Shown one piece after another: positions 1 through 9,189 of a stretch of DNA of 32,031 nucleotides. A model generated the notes under the pieces. It was not told where the DNA came from. It did no database searches and saw only the letters and a list, made by a program, of their open reading frames with translations. Source of the stretch: Hyphomicrobiales bacterium (GTDB lineage: Bacteria > Pseudomonadota > Alphaproteobacteria > Rhizobiales > Beijerinckiaceae); contig JAFAHO010000261.1 in assembly GCA_019237205.1 (NCBI GenBank), positions 1 to 32,031 on the forward strand, given 5' to 3'. Both the position numbers and the translations under genes were made by a program. The number at the start of each line of letters is the position of its first letter. The first letter of the stretch is position 1.

Positions 1-186
1 GCGATCTTCGCCCATCCGGATCACTTGAACGTTGACGTCAAAGACGTGACCTACGTCTTGACGGGGCTCAGCGCCGCGATCGACGGCAAGATGGGAAGTC
101 AGATCAGCGTGGCCCTCAGTGGACACGTGGCTGCGTTCCATCTCACCTCACAGTCTCCTCCGGGCGGAAGCGATGCAGATCCATAA
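1..186 (+). CDS. C-terminal fragment of an unrecognised protein (5' end outside window)
   Basis: Frame 1 is open from the first base to a TAA stop at 184-186 and gives 61 residues. The fragment begins AIFAHPDHLNVDVKDV, has a regular hydrophobic pattern (YVLTGLSAAI, then ISVALSGHVAAFHL), and ends in a polar tail rich in Ser, Pro, Gly and Asp. The alternating hydrophobic and polar residues fit a beta-rich domain end, but I do not recognise the family. It converges with usg, with 75 bases between the stop codons and no clear terminator hairpin. That it is a real gene is inferred from the open frame reaching the window edge and from its ordinary composition; no function is proposed. Confidence 0.5.
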   Translation, partial: AIFAHPDHLNVDVKDVTYVLTGLSAAIDGKMGSQISVALSGHVAAFHLTSQSPPGGSDADP

Positions 187-261
187 GTTCTCCGAAACGT
201 GCGCATCACGCCGGACGCGCAGCCGCTTCGAATTCCAGCTGGATGTGCTTAGCGGCAGGCG

Positions 262-531
262 TCAATTCAGCCGGAACTCTCCGTCGACCGCCCTGAACTC
301 GGCCGGCTTGATCAGCCGACAATGGGCGACGGTCACGGAATGGAGGAGACCGTCGAGTTCGCGCGACCAGAAGTCGAGGAATTTCTTCAGCTCGGGGAAA
401 TGGGGATGAAGATCATGCTGCTGCCAGATGTAGTTTTGCAGGATGCCGGGATGGTCCGGCATGCGGTACAGGATGTTGGCCGTCGTCAGACCGAAACCCT
501 CGAGCTGGCGGCGGAAGTCGACGCTGACCAT
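262..531 (-). CDS. usg: Usg family protein
   Basis: The 89-residue product matches the small Usg family of Alphaproteobacteria, with hallmark stretches DFRRQLEGFGLTTANILYRM, HPHFPELKKFLDFWSRELDG, and a C-terminal VDGEFRLN. The molecular role of the family is not established. I place the start at the ATG at 529-531, giving MVSVDFRRQLEG, because TTGGAGAAG lies just upstream as a ribosome binding site and family members begin close to this point. An in-frame ATG at 585 would add 18 residues that do not look like the family. The gene is divergent from groES, and the 226 bases between them hold the groE control region. Confidence 0.85.
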   Translation of the reverse strand: MVSVDFRRQLEGFGLTTANILYRMPDHPGILQNYIWQQHDLHPHFPELKKFLDFWSRELDGLLHSVTVAHCRLIKPAEFRAVDGEFRLN

Positions 532-623
532 TCGGCTTCTCCAAGAACTGAACATCGGGAATGTTGCCATCGCCAACGCGTCCATGCAACAACCGTTCCA
601 AAAAGCAAAACGATATCAGCTTG

Positions 624-650
624 TTAGCAGCATCATGAGCCGAGTGCTGA
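624..650 (+). promoter_or_regulatory. Degenerate CIRCE element (HrcA operator) upstream of groES
   Basis: TTAGCAGCA (624-632), a 9-base spacer, and GAGTGCTGA (642-650) reproduce the 9-N9-9 layout of CIRCE, whose consensus is TTAGCACTC-N9-GAGTGCTAA. The right arm differs at one base and the left arm at its last three, so the inverted repeat is imperfect. CIRCE binds the repressor HrcA and is classically found before groESL. It lies 108 bases before the groES start. Strength of binding is uncertain because of the left-arm mismatches. Confidence 0.6.
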
Positions 651-668
651 TTTTTCCGCCACCCTCCC

Positions 669-697
669 CTTGACGGATCGGCGATCGGCGCCAAATT
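669..697 (+). promoter_or_regulatory. Candidate heat-shock (RpoH, sigma-32-like) promoter of groESL
   Basis: CTTGACG at 669-675 and CCAAATT at 691-697 are separated by 15 bases. This resembles the sigma-32 layout (CTTGAAA, then a C-rich AT-ending -10 box), with mismatches in both boxes. It sits between the CIRCE-like element and groES, leaving a leader of roughly 50 bases. Inferred by motif and position only. Confidence 0.4.
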
Positions 698-757
698 TTT
701 CTCGCGCGAGGGGTATAGGCTCCGCGCCACAAGCGAAATTGTCAAAGGAGGACGTTC

Positions 758-1075
758 ATGAAGTTTCGCCCGCTGCACGATCGTGTCGTTGTCAAGCGCG
801 TCGACGCGGAAGAAAAAACCAAGGGAGGGATCATCATCCCCGACACCGCCAAGGAGAAGCCACAGGAGGGCGAAGTGATCGCCGTTGGCCCCGGCGGGCG
901 GGATGAGAGCGGCAAGCTGATCCCAATCGATCTGAAAGTCGGGGACCGCATCCTCTTCGGCAAATGGTCGGGAACCGAAATCAAGCTCGAGGGCGAAGAG
1001 CTCCTCATCATGAAGGAAAGCGACGTCATGGGCGTGATCGAGAGCGCGGCGAAGCCGTCTCGCAAAGCCGCCTGA
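758..1075 (+). CDS. groES: Co-chaperonin GroES (Hsp10)
   Basis: The 105-residue protein forms the heptameric lid of the GroEL folding chamber in the cytoplasm. It shows the family start [15 protein letters not shown], the mobile loop region [19 protein letters not shown] that contacts GroEL, and the [16 protein letters not shown] barrel strands. A strong ribosome binding site, AAAGGAGGA, precedes the ATG. The C-terminus carries a short extra tail ([11 protein letters not shown]) beyond the usual end near 95 residues, as is common in alphaproteobacterial paralogues. groEL follows after 48 bases in the same operon. Heat-shock control is suggested by the CIRCE-like and RpoH-like sites upstream. 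Confidence 0.97.
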   Translation: MKFRPLHDRVVVKRVDAEEKTKGGIIIPDTAKEKPQEGEVIAVGPGGRDESGKLIPIDLKVGDRILFGKWSGTEIKLEGEELLIMKESDVMGVIESAAKPSRKAA

Positions 1076-1117
1076 TTTGAGGGCGGTTCCATATTCAATC
1101 TCATGTTTGCGGAGTGA

Positions 1118-2752
<1,635 letters not shown>

Positions 2753-2785
2753 ACTCATCAGGAGCTCGTGGGGCGGCAAACGCAA

Positions 2786-2820
2786 AAAGGGCCCCCGCTG
2801 GAGAGGACTCCGGCGGGGGC
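2786..2820. terminator. Bidirectional hairpin terminator between groEL and the beta-oxidation operon
   Basis: GCCCCCGC (2791-2798) pairs with GCGGGGGC (2813-2820). The stem continues inward to 2803/2808, with one G-T pair at 2799/2812, making about 13 pairs around the four-base loop AGGA. Read on the minus strand the hairpin is followed by CCTTTTTGC, a proper U-tract, so it should end the fadJ transcript. On the plus strand the tail GAATTTGTG is weaker. Its place between convergent stop codons at 2752 and 2852 supports a shared role. Confidence 0.8.
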
Positions 2821-2851
2821 GAATTTGTGACGGCTTTGAGCAAGCGGCCTC

Positions 2852-5059
2852 TTACGCCGCCTTCTGCTTCTCGCCGTAGGTTCCGTAGAACGTCTCGCCG
2901 CGCTCGGCCATCTGAACGAGTTTGTCGGCGGGTTCGAAGCGGGCGCCGTATTTCGCCGCGAGTTCATTCGTGCGCGCGACGAAGCCCGTGAGCCCCATGC
3001 CGTCGATGAACGAGATGGCGCCACCCGAGTAGGGCGCATAGCCGAAGCCGAGGATCGAGCCGACATCGGCCTCGCGCGGATCGGTCACGATGCCCTCGAA
3101 CAGGCAACGCGAAGCCTCGAGCGCCACGGTGAAGAGATAGCGGTCTTTTAGGTCCTTCACGCTGATCGCATCGGGGTCGAGTCTCTTGCCGGCGACCGCC
3201 GCAATTCCCGGCCACAGGCTCTTCGGTCCGATCGCCGGATAGTCGTAAAAGCCCTTGCCGTTCTTGCGGCCGAAGCGCTTTTCCTTGACCACCATCGCCT
3301 CGATGAGCTTCTCCTGCGCCGGATCGACGGACTTCGGCCCGAGATCCATTTTGGCCGCCTGAAGGATCCTCCAGCTCAGATCGACGCCGACCTCGTCGTT
3401 CAGCGCCAGCGGCCCGACCGGCATGCCGGCCATCTTTGCGGCGTTTTCGACCATCGCCGGCGGCACGCCTTCCATCACCATCGCGTGGGCTTCGACCATA
3501 TAATTGCCGACGCAGCGGTTGACATAGAAGCCGCGGCAGTCGTTGACGACGATCGGCGTCTTCTTGATCGCGCGCACGAAATCCATGGCCGCCGCCAGCG
3601 CGTTTGAATCGGTCTTCTCGCCCATGATGATCTCGGTGAGCATCATCTTCTCGACCGGCGAAAAGAAATGCACTCCGATGAAGCGCTCGGGCTTGAGCGA
3701 AGTCTCGGCGAGCGAGGTGATCGGGAGCGTCGAGGTGTTGCTGGCGAACACGACGTCGGGGCCGAGAACCGCCTGCGCCTTCTTCGTCGCCTCGGCTTTT
3801 ACCTCTCGATCTTCGAACACCGCCTCGATGACGAGATCGCAGCCTTTGAGCTCCCCGTAGTCGGCGGTCGGCTTGATGCGTGCAAGCAGTGCGTCCTTGT
3901 CGGCTGTCTTCGCACGCCCCTTTGCGATCTGGGAACTGATGACCTTGTCCGAATAGGCCTTGCCCTTGTCCGCCGATTCCTGATCGCGGTCGATCAGTAC
4001 GACCTCAAGGCCGGCGTTCGCCGAAACATAGGCGATGCCCGCGCCCATGAAGCCCGCGCCCAGCACGCCGATCTTGCGCAGGTTCGCCGCAGGAACATTC
4101 GCCGGACGGCGCGCGCCCTTGTTGAGCTCGCCCATCGACAGGAACAGCGACCGGATCATCGCCGCCGCTTCCTTCGAGAGCAGGATGTTAGCGAAATATT
4201 TGCTCTCGACCGCGAGCGCCGGATCCATCGGCAATTGCAGTCCCTCGAACACGCTGCTCAGCACCGCCCTCGCCGCGGGATAATTATCGTAGGTTTCGCG
4301 CCGATAGAGAGCGTTGGCGGGCGGCCAGATCATCATCCCCTGCGGAGAAAAGACCTTGCCCGAAGGCAGCTTGAATTTTGGATCGTCCCACGGCGCCTTG
4401 GCGTTCGGATTGGCCTTCACCCAGGCCTTGGCGAGCGCGACGATCTGATCGGCCGGCGCGACCTCGTGCACGAGGCCCATCTTCTTGGCCGCGGCCGGAC
4501 GAATTTGGTCGCCCTTAAGGAGCATCTGCAGAGCATCCGGCGTCGGCATCAGCCGCGCGATGCGCTGCGTGCCGCCTCCGCCGGGAAAAAGCCCAACCTT
4601 GATTTCGGGCAGGCCGACGCGCGCCTTATCGCTTTCGGCGACGATGCGATAGTGGCAGGCGAGCGCCATCTCAAACCCGCCGCCCATGCAAACTCCGTTG
4701 ATCGCCGCCGCGACCGGCTTGCCGCAGGTTTCGAGGCGACGGTAGATGAGAGACGCTTGCTTCGTGCTGTCGACGAAGACGCGCATAGCCGCCCCCCTGC
4801 CTTCGGCCTTGACGAGGCGTGCGTATTCGTCGCCCGCGGACTTGAGCATGGTGAGGTCGGCGCCGCCGGAGAAACTCTCCTTGCCGGAAGTGATGACGGC
4901 GCCCTTGATCGCGGCGTCGTTGGCGATCATGTCGACGATCGTCGCAATCTCGGCGATCACTTCCGCCGTCAGCACGTTCATCGAACGGCCGGGGCTGTTC
5001 CAGGTGACGAGCGCGATTCCGTCGGAGTCGGTTTCGAAACGAAAGCTGGTCAGGTTCAT
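2852..5059 (-). CDS. fadJ: Bifunctional enoyl-CoA hydratase / 3-hydroxyacyl-CoA dehydrogenase (FadJ/FadB-like alpha subunit)
   Basis: This 735-residue fusion should carry out two central beta-oxidation steps, hydration of enoyl-CoA and NAD-dependent oxidation of 3-hydroxyacyl-CoA. The N-terminal crotonase domain (about residues 1-200) has GGADLTMLKSAG for the oxyanion region and both expected glutamates, in GGGFEMALACHYR and GLPEIKVGLFPGGGG. The NAD domain starts near residue 330 with KIGVLGAGFMGAGIA, contains the catalytic histidine in GVHFFSPVEKM, and is followed by a duplicated C-terminal dehydrogenase domain. The ATG at 5057-5059, giving MNLTSFRF, fits the crotonase start; upstream in-frame residues look non-coding. 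GGAG lies about 11 bases before it. The gene is last in the operon, 23 bases after the thiolase gene. Confidence 0.93.
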   Translation of the reverse strand: MNLTSFRFETDSDGIALVTWNSPGRSMNVLTAEVIAEIATIVDMIANDAAIKGAVITSGKESFSGGADLTMLKSAGDEYARLVKAEGRGAAMRVFVDSTKQASLIYRRLETCGKPVAAAINGVCMGGGFEMALACHYRIVAESDKARVGLPEIKVGLFPGGGGTQRIARLMPTPDALQMLLKGDQIRPAAAKKMGLVHEVAPADQIVALAKAWVKANPNAKAPWDDPKFKLPSGKVFSPQGMMIWPPANALYRRETYDNYPAARAVLSSVFEGLQLPMDPALAVESKYFANILLSKEAAAMIRSLFLSMGELNKGARRPANVPAANLRKIGVLGAGFMGAGIAYVSANAGLEVVLIDRDQESADKGKAYSDKVISSQIAKGRAKTADKDALLARIKPTADYGELKGCDLVIEAVFEDREVKAEATKKAQAVLGPDVVFASNTSTLPITSLAETSLKPERFIGVHFFSPVEKMMLTEIIMGEKTDSNALAAAMDFVRAIKKTPIVVNDCRGFYVNRCVGNYMVEAHAMVMEGVPPAMVENAAKMAGMPVGPLALNDEVGVDLSWRILQAAKMDLGPKSVDPAQEKLIEAMVVKEKRFGRKNGKGFYDYPAIGPKSLWPGIAAVAGKRLDPDAISVKDLKDRYLFTVALEASRCLFEGIVTDPREADVGSILGFGYAPYSGGAISFIDGMGLTGFVARTNELAAKYGARFEPADKLVQMAERGETFYGTYGEKQKAA

Positions 5060-5082
5060 TGTCGCGGGTCTCCGTCCCGAGT

Positions 5083-6291
5083 TCATACGCGCTCGATGAT
5101 CGTCGCGGTGCCCATGCCGCCGCCGATGCAAAGGGTGATGAGCGCCGAGCCTTTGCCAGTCCGCTCGAGCTCGTCCAGCGCAGTGCCCAGGATCATAGCG
5201 CCAGTCGCGCCGAGCGGGTGGCCCATGGCGATCGCCCCGCCGTTGACGTTGACCTTGTTCGGGTCGAGGTCAAATGCCTGCAAGAAACGCAGCACCACCG
5301 CGGCGAAGGCCTCGTTGACCTCGAAGACATCGATGTCCCTGATTGTCATGCCGGAGCGCGCCAGCACTTTTTTCGTCACGTCGACCGGACCGGTCAGCAT
5401 GATGGCGGGCTCCGAGCCGATATTGGCGAAAGCGCGGATGCGTCCGCGCGGCTTGAGGCCGGCTTTCTCACCGGCTTCGCGCGACCCCAACAGGACGGCG
5501 GCGGCGCCGTCGACGATGCCAGACGAATTGCCGGCGTGGTGGACGTGGATGATGCGCTCGACTTCCGGATGCGCCTGAATGGCGACCGCATCGAACCCGC
5601 CCTGTTCGCCGGGGATCACAAAGGAAGGCTTGAGAGACGCAAGCGACTGCATGTCGGCGTTCGGACGCATATGTTCGTCGCGCTCGAGCAGCGGCAGGCC
5701 GTTGATGTCGAAAACCGGCGCAATCGAGTTCTTGAAGCGGCTCTCGCTCCAAGCCGCGGCCGCCCGCTTTTGCGACTCGACCGCGTACGCGTCGACGTCG
5801 TCGCGGGAGAACCCGTATTTTGTCGCCATCAGGTCCGCCGACACGCCCTGCGGCATGAAATATGTGGGAATGGCGAGCGAAGGATCGGCGGGCCACGCGC
5901 CGCCCGAGGAACCGATGCCGACGCGGCTCATGGATTCGACGCCACCGCCGATCGTCAGGTCATGCTGCCCGCTCATCACCTGAGAAGCGGCGAAATTGAC
6001 CGAGTCGAGGCCGGAGGCGCAAAAGCGGTTGATCTGGACGCCGGGGACCGTATCGCCGTATCCCGCCGCCAAGGCGCCCATCCGTGCGATGTCGCTTCCC
6101 GCTTCGCCGACCGGGTCCACACAACCCATGACCACATCGTCGACCTGATGCGGGTCGAGATGATTGCGATCCTTGATCGCCTGCAGCGCAGTCGCCGCGA
6201 GGCGCAACGTTGAGACTGTATGAAGCGAGCCGTCCGGTTTGCCGCGGCCCCGCGGCGTTCTTACGTGATCGAAGATGAAGGCGTCGGTCAT
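5083..6291 (-). CDS. fadA: Acetyl-CoA C-acyltransferase (thiolase, FadA/FadI-like)
   Basis: The 402-residue thiolase should cleave 3-ketoacyl-CoA to acetyl-CoA and a shortened acyl-CoA, the last step of beta-oxidation. The nucleophile is Cys91 in INRFCASGLDSVN. The other catalytic signatures are NVNGGAIAMGHPLGATGA near the C-terminus and CIGGGMGTA at the end. The ATG at 6289-6291 has AGGAGAG placed ideally upstream; an in-frame start 39 bases earlier is less likely. It lies between the GFA gene (35-base gap) and the hydratase/dehydrogenase gene (23-base gap), so the two enzyme subunits of the multienzyme complex are probably co-translated. A biosynthetic acetoacetyl-CoA thiolase is the alternative, but the neighbours favour degradation. 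Confidence 0.93.
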   Translation of the reverse strand: MTDAFIFDHVRTPRGRGKPDGSLHTVSTLRLAATALQAIKDRNHLDPHQVDDVVMGCVDPVGEAGSDIARMGALAAGYGDTVPGVQINRFCASGLDSVNFAASQVMSGQHDLTIGGGVESMSRVGIGSSGGAWPADPSLAIPTYFMPQGVSADLMATKYGFSRDDVDAYAVESQKRAAAAWSESRFKNSIAPVFDINGLPLLERDEHMRPNADMQSLASLKPSFVIPGEQGGFDAVAIQAHPEVERIIHVHHAGNSSGIVDGAAAVLLGSREAGEKAGLKPRGRIRAFANIGSEPAIMLTGPVDVTKKVLARSGMTIRDIDVFEVNEAFAAVVLRFLQAFDLDPNKVNVNGGAIAMGHPLGATGAMILGTALDELERTGKGSALITLCIGGGMGTATIIERV

Positions 6292-6326
6292 GCTGCTCTC
6301 CTGCGGCGCCTGCCGCGATGGGTTCG

Positions 6327-6785
6327 TCAAGTCTCGTGATCGGTGTGCTGGTGCGACCCGACGTCGGGTTCAAAGAACGCCTTTATGTCTCGGGGCGGCA
6401 GACCGGAGATCGAATCGAGCCAGGAAAGCTTCGATTCAGCGCCCCACTGAACCTTCGGCGCAACGGCGGCAGGCGCATCGAGACTGCCGATCGTCACCGA
6501 GATTCGGTCGCCGTCGAGCACCCGATAGGTCAGCGGCGTGCCGCAGTCCGCACAGAAGCCGCGCTCCGCGAAAGTCGAGCTCGCGAAGATATTCGGCGCT
6601 CCGCGAGTCCACACAAGTTCATCGAGGCGCACGCCGCCGAAGGCCATGAAAGGACCGCCGCTCGCCTTCTGGCACACCCGGCAGTAACAGACGCTCGCGT
6701 CCGCGGGCCCGCGCATCAGCCGATAGCGCACCGACCCGCATTGGCGCCCGCCCGTCAGGCTCGCTTGCACCTCGCCTGCGCCCAT
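6327..6785 (-). CDS. GFA family (CENP-V/GFA domain) zinc protein
   Basis: The 152-residue protein has the zinc-binding layout of the GFA fold, whose founding member was described as glutathione-dependent formaldehyde-activating enzyme. Cys33, Cys35 and Cys38 lie in VCYCRVCQKASGG, and Cys78 and Cys81 in GFCADCGTPLTYR. The N-terminal motif is GGRQCGSVRY, where family members usually have GCxCG, so one of the first pair of cysteines is Arg14 (codon CGC, one base from TGC). A ribosome binding site GGGAGG precedes the ATG at 6785. It sits between the acyl-CoA dehydrogenase gene (31-base gap) and the thiolase gene, clearly inside the operon. A link to fatty-acid oxidation is inferred from position only; most GFA proteins have no proven substrate. 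Confidence 0.85.
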   Translation of the reverse strand: MGAGEVQASLTGGRQCGSVRYRLMRGPADASVCYCRVCQKASGGPFMAFGGVRLDELVWTRGAPNIFASSTFAERGFCADCGTPLTYRVLDGDRISVTIGSLDAPAAVAPKVQWGAESKLSWLDSISGLPPRDIKAFFEPDVGSHQHTDHET

Positions 6786-6816
6786 CGCTCGAGACCTCCC
6801 TAACCCGCTGCGCCCT

Positions 6817-8607
6817 TCAGAACGCCTCGGCCGGAAGCGCCATCAGCGTCGCGGCCCCCGCGCTCAGACGCGCCAGATGCGCGCCGGTTTCCGGCAGCAT
6901 ACGCTCGCTGAAAAACTTGGCGAGGGTCAATTTGGCGTCAAGCCCGGGATTGCTCTCTCCTCGCGCCTGACAAGCCAGGACCGCCTTCACGATCCGAGCC
7001 CACATATAGCCGAGCCCCGTAAGGCCGAAGAGATGCATATAATCGGTCGAGGCCGCGCCGGCGTTGTCGGGGTCCGCGAGCCCGTTACGCGACAGCCACA
7101 TGCTTGCCTGCTGGAGATGGGCGAGCGCGCTTTGCAGGCCGCCAAGATAGGGCGCAAGCGCGGTGTCTTCCTTTGACTGAGCGAGAAACTGCGACACTTC
7201 CCCCATGAAGGCCATCATTGCGCGGCCGCCGTCCTTGGGCAGCTTGCGACCGACGAGGTCCAGCGCCTGGATGCCGTTTGCGCCTTCGTAGATCATGGCG
7301 ATGCGAGCATCGCGCACGAATTGCTCCATGCCCCATTCTGCAATGTAGCCGTGGCCTCCGAGCACCTGCTGCGCCTTGACCGCATTAGCGAAACCGAGGT
7401 CAGTGAACACGCCTTTCAGAACTGGCGTCATCAGGCCGAGCCTGTCGTCCGCCGCTATGCGCGCCTTCGCGTCGGGCGCGTGATTGGCCTCATCCTGAAT
7501 GAGGGCGATCCAGACCAGAAAGGCCCGCGCCGCCTCGTTGAAGGCCCGGATTTCAAGCAGCATACGGCGCACGTCGGGATGGACGAGGAGGATGTCTGCG
7601 GGCTTGTCCGGCTCCGCCGCGCCCTTGAGCGATCGGCCCTGCCGCCGCTCCTTGGCATAGGCGGCCGCGTTCTGGTAGGCGACTTCAGACAGCGACAGCC
7701 CCTGGACGGCGACGCCGAGCCGAGCGCTGTTCATCATGACGAACATCGCGGGAAGACCCCGGTGTTCCTCACCGACGAGCCAGCCCTTCGCTCCATCGTA
7801 GTTGAGCACCGCAGTAGAGTTGCCGTGAATGCCCATCTTGTGTTCGATCGAGCCGCAGACGACGCCGTTGCGTTCGCCGACGCCGCCGTCGGCGCTCGGC
7901 AGGAATTTCGGAACGAGGAAGAGCGAAATTCCTTTGACGCCCGCCGGCGCGCCCTCAATGCGGGCAAGCACCAGATGGATGATGTTTTCGGCGAGGTCGT
8001 GTTCTCCAGCGGAAATGAAAATCTTCTGCCCCGTTATGGCGTAGGAACCGTCGGCTTGGGGAACCGCGCGGGTTTTGATGAGCCCGAGATCCGTGCCGCA
8101 ATGGGGCTCGGTAAGGTTCATTGTGCCGGTCCACTCGCCGGTGGTCATTTTCGGCAGAAAGCGCGACTTCAGTTCGTCGCTGCCGTGAACCGTCAGCGCC
8201 GCGACCGCGCCATTGGTCAGACCGGGGTACATCGCAAAGGCCAGGTTCGCCGAACACTCGTATTCGCTGAAGAGGACGGCGAGAAAGGGCGGCAAACCCT
8301 GACCGCCGTAGGCCGGATCGCCCGCGAGGCCGACCCAGCCGCCCTCGACCAGCGCTTTGTAGGCCGCCTTGAAGCCCTTCGCCGTTGTGACGCTACCGTC
8401 GGCGTGCCGCGTGCAGCCCTCCAGGTCGCCGACTCGGTTTAGCGGCTGAACAACTTCCTCGACGAACTTTGCCCCTTCAGTCAGCACCGCTTGGACGACG
8501 TCGATCGGCGCTTCCGAAAATCCCGGGTAATTCGCGTATTTGGCGTAGTCGAAGACGTCGTTCAGAAGGAAAACAGTGTCGCTCACCGGTGCTTTGTAGG
8601 TCGGCAT
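6817..8607 (-). CDS. Acyl-CoA dehydrogenase, large FadE/DmdC-type
   Basis: The 596-residue flavoenzyme should catalyse the first beta-oxidation step, alpha,beta-dehydrogenation of acyl-CoA with electrons passed to electron-transfer flavoprotein. It has the short N-terminal extension domain (MPTYKAPVSDTVFLLNDVF) typical of this large class, the FAD/substrate segment MNLTEPHCGTDLGLIKTRA, the helical region with GGHGYIAEWGMEQFVRD, the catalytic glutamate in MIYEGANGIQALDLVG, and the extra C-terminal domain. The length fits the class, which includes 3-methylmercaptopropionyl-CoA dehydrogenases, so the true substrate cannot be read from sequence. GAGG lies upstream of the ATG at 8607. It is first in the operon and directly follows the palindrome and promoter at 8643-8678. 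Confidence 0.93.
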   Translation of the reverse strand: MPTYKAPVSDTVFLLNDVFDYAKYANYPGFSEAPIDVVQAVLTEGAKFVEEVVQPLNRVGDLEGCTRHADGSVTTAKGFKAAYKALVEGGWVGLAGDPAYGGQGLPPFLAVLFSEYECSANLAFAMYPGLTNGAVAALTVHGSDELKSRFLPKMTTGEWTGTMNLTEPHCGTDLGLIKTRAVPQADGSYAITGQKIFISAGEHDLAENIIHLVLARIEGAPAGVKGISLFLVPKFLPSADGGVGERNGVVCGSIEHKMGIHGNSTAVLNYDGAKGWLVGEEHRGLPAMFVMMNSARLGVAVQGLSLSEVAYQNAAAYAKERRQGRSLKGAAEPDKPADILLVHPDVRRMLLEIRAFNEAARAFLVWIALIQDEANHAPDAKARIAADDRLGLMTPVLKGVFTDLGFANAVKAQQVLGGHGYIAEWGMEQFVRDARIAMIYEGANGIQALDLVGRKLPKDGGRAMMAFMGEVSQFLAQSKEDTALAPYLGGLQSALAHLQQASMWLSRNGLADPDNAGAASTDYMHLFGLTGLGYMWARIVKAVLACQARGESNPGLDAKLTLAKFFSERMLPETGAHLARLSAGAATLMALPAEAF

Positions 8608-8642
8608 GCTGAAACCTCAAGATTACGGAAGAGCTCACAAGA

Positions 8643-8678
8643 TGGTTTATATATGAACCAACAGAACGCGCTTTGCAA
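8643..8678 (-). promoter_or_regulatory. Candidate promoter and overlapping palindromic operator of the beta-oxidation operon
   Basis: TGGTTTATATATGAACCA at 8643-8660 is an 18-bp inverted repeat with a single mismatched pair. On the minus strand TTGCAA (8673-8678) lies 17 bases before CATATA (8650-8655), a plausible -35/-10 pair, so the palindrome covers the -10 box. A bound repressor would block transcription of the acyl-CoA dehydrogenase gene 36 bases further on. Symmetry and spacing fit a TetR- or MarR-type regulator, but no regulator gene is present in the window. Confidence 0.55.
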
Positions 8679-8763
8679 GCAAATTTGTTCAGCGTCAGTC
8701 GGGCCGAGCCCGCCCTGCTCTGGCGGCGCGCCAGAAGGACAAAGATGCGCGTGAGCGCCGCTG

Positions 8764-8979
8764 TCAGCGACTCTCGACCTCGCGAGCCATAGAGGCCGCC
8801 GGGGTTGCGTAAGCCTCCTGCCGGTCGACGCTCCAGTAGCGCAGCTCCTCGAGGGGGATGGGTTGCCCGGTGACGACGCAACGCACGAATGCGCCCGGGC
8901 GCACAATTCGAAAATCGCCGTCGAGATAGTCGACTTTCGCTTCGCCTGAATCGGCTGGGCGGCGCTCGATCCTGTTCAT
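8764..8979 (-). CDS. DUF2093 domain protein
   Basis: The 71-residue protein matches a small family of unknown function found in Alphaproteobacteria: VDYLDGDFRIVRPGAFVRC, VTGQPIPLEELRYWSVDRQE and a short variable tail. I prefer the ATG at 8977-8979 (MNRIERRPADS) because family members start MNR-like; a GTG at 9003 would add eight residues, and neither has a strong ribosome binding site. The conserved pair of a cysteine and a proline-rich turn (VTGQPIPLEEL) might suggest a small binding module, but no role is known. It is divergent from rpsU and 156 bases from the acyl-CoA dehydrogenase start. Confidence 0.85.
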   Translation of the reverse strand: MNRIERRPADSGEAKVDYLDGDFRIVRPGAFVRCVVTGQPIPLEELRYWSVDRQEAYATPAASMAREVESR

Positions 8980-9160
8980 GGCGAGAATTCCGGGTTCTGC
9001 CACTCTATGCTACGGCCGGACCGTCGATGGAACTTCATGTGGCGATGTTCCTGCTATAACGCGCTGGACAACGCAAGGCCACTCTGGTAAGGACCCGCAC
9101 GCTTGGCGCGCTTCCTTGATGGTGGCGCGCGAACCTTTTTTCGGATAAATTCAGGCCGCC

Positions 9161-9173
9161 GAGGCTTCGCCTC
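9161..9173 (+). other. Short hairpin in the rpsU leader
   Basis: GAGGC (9161-9165), loop TTC, GCCTC (9169-9173) forms a five-pair stem ending 16 bases before the rpsU GTG, just ahead of its AGGA ribosome binding site. It could influence initiation. The stem is short and may be chance. Confidence 0.25.
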
Positions 9174-9189
9174 AAACACAGGATATCCC

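Noticed and set aside
714-719. TATAGG before groES as a -10 box for the TTGACG at 670
   Set aside because: The spacing of about 38 bases is far too long; the CCAAATT box at 691 fits better.
3668-5578. Open frame of about 636 codons on the plus strand opposite the hydratase/dehydrogenase and thiolase genes
   Set aside because: It crosses the boundary of two real genes, is rich in Arg and His, and matches no family.
7321-8442. Open frame of about 373 codons opposite the acyl-CoA dehydrogenase gene
   Set aside because: Antisense shadow with low-complexity Arg/Val composition and no ribosome binding site.
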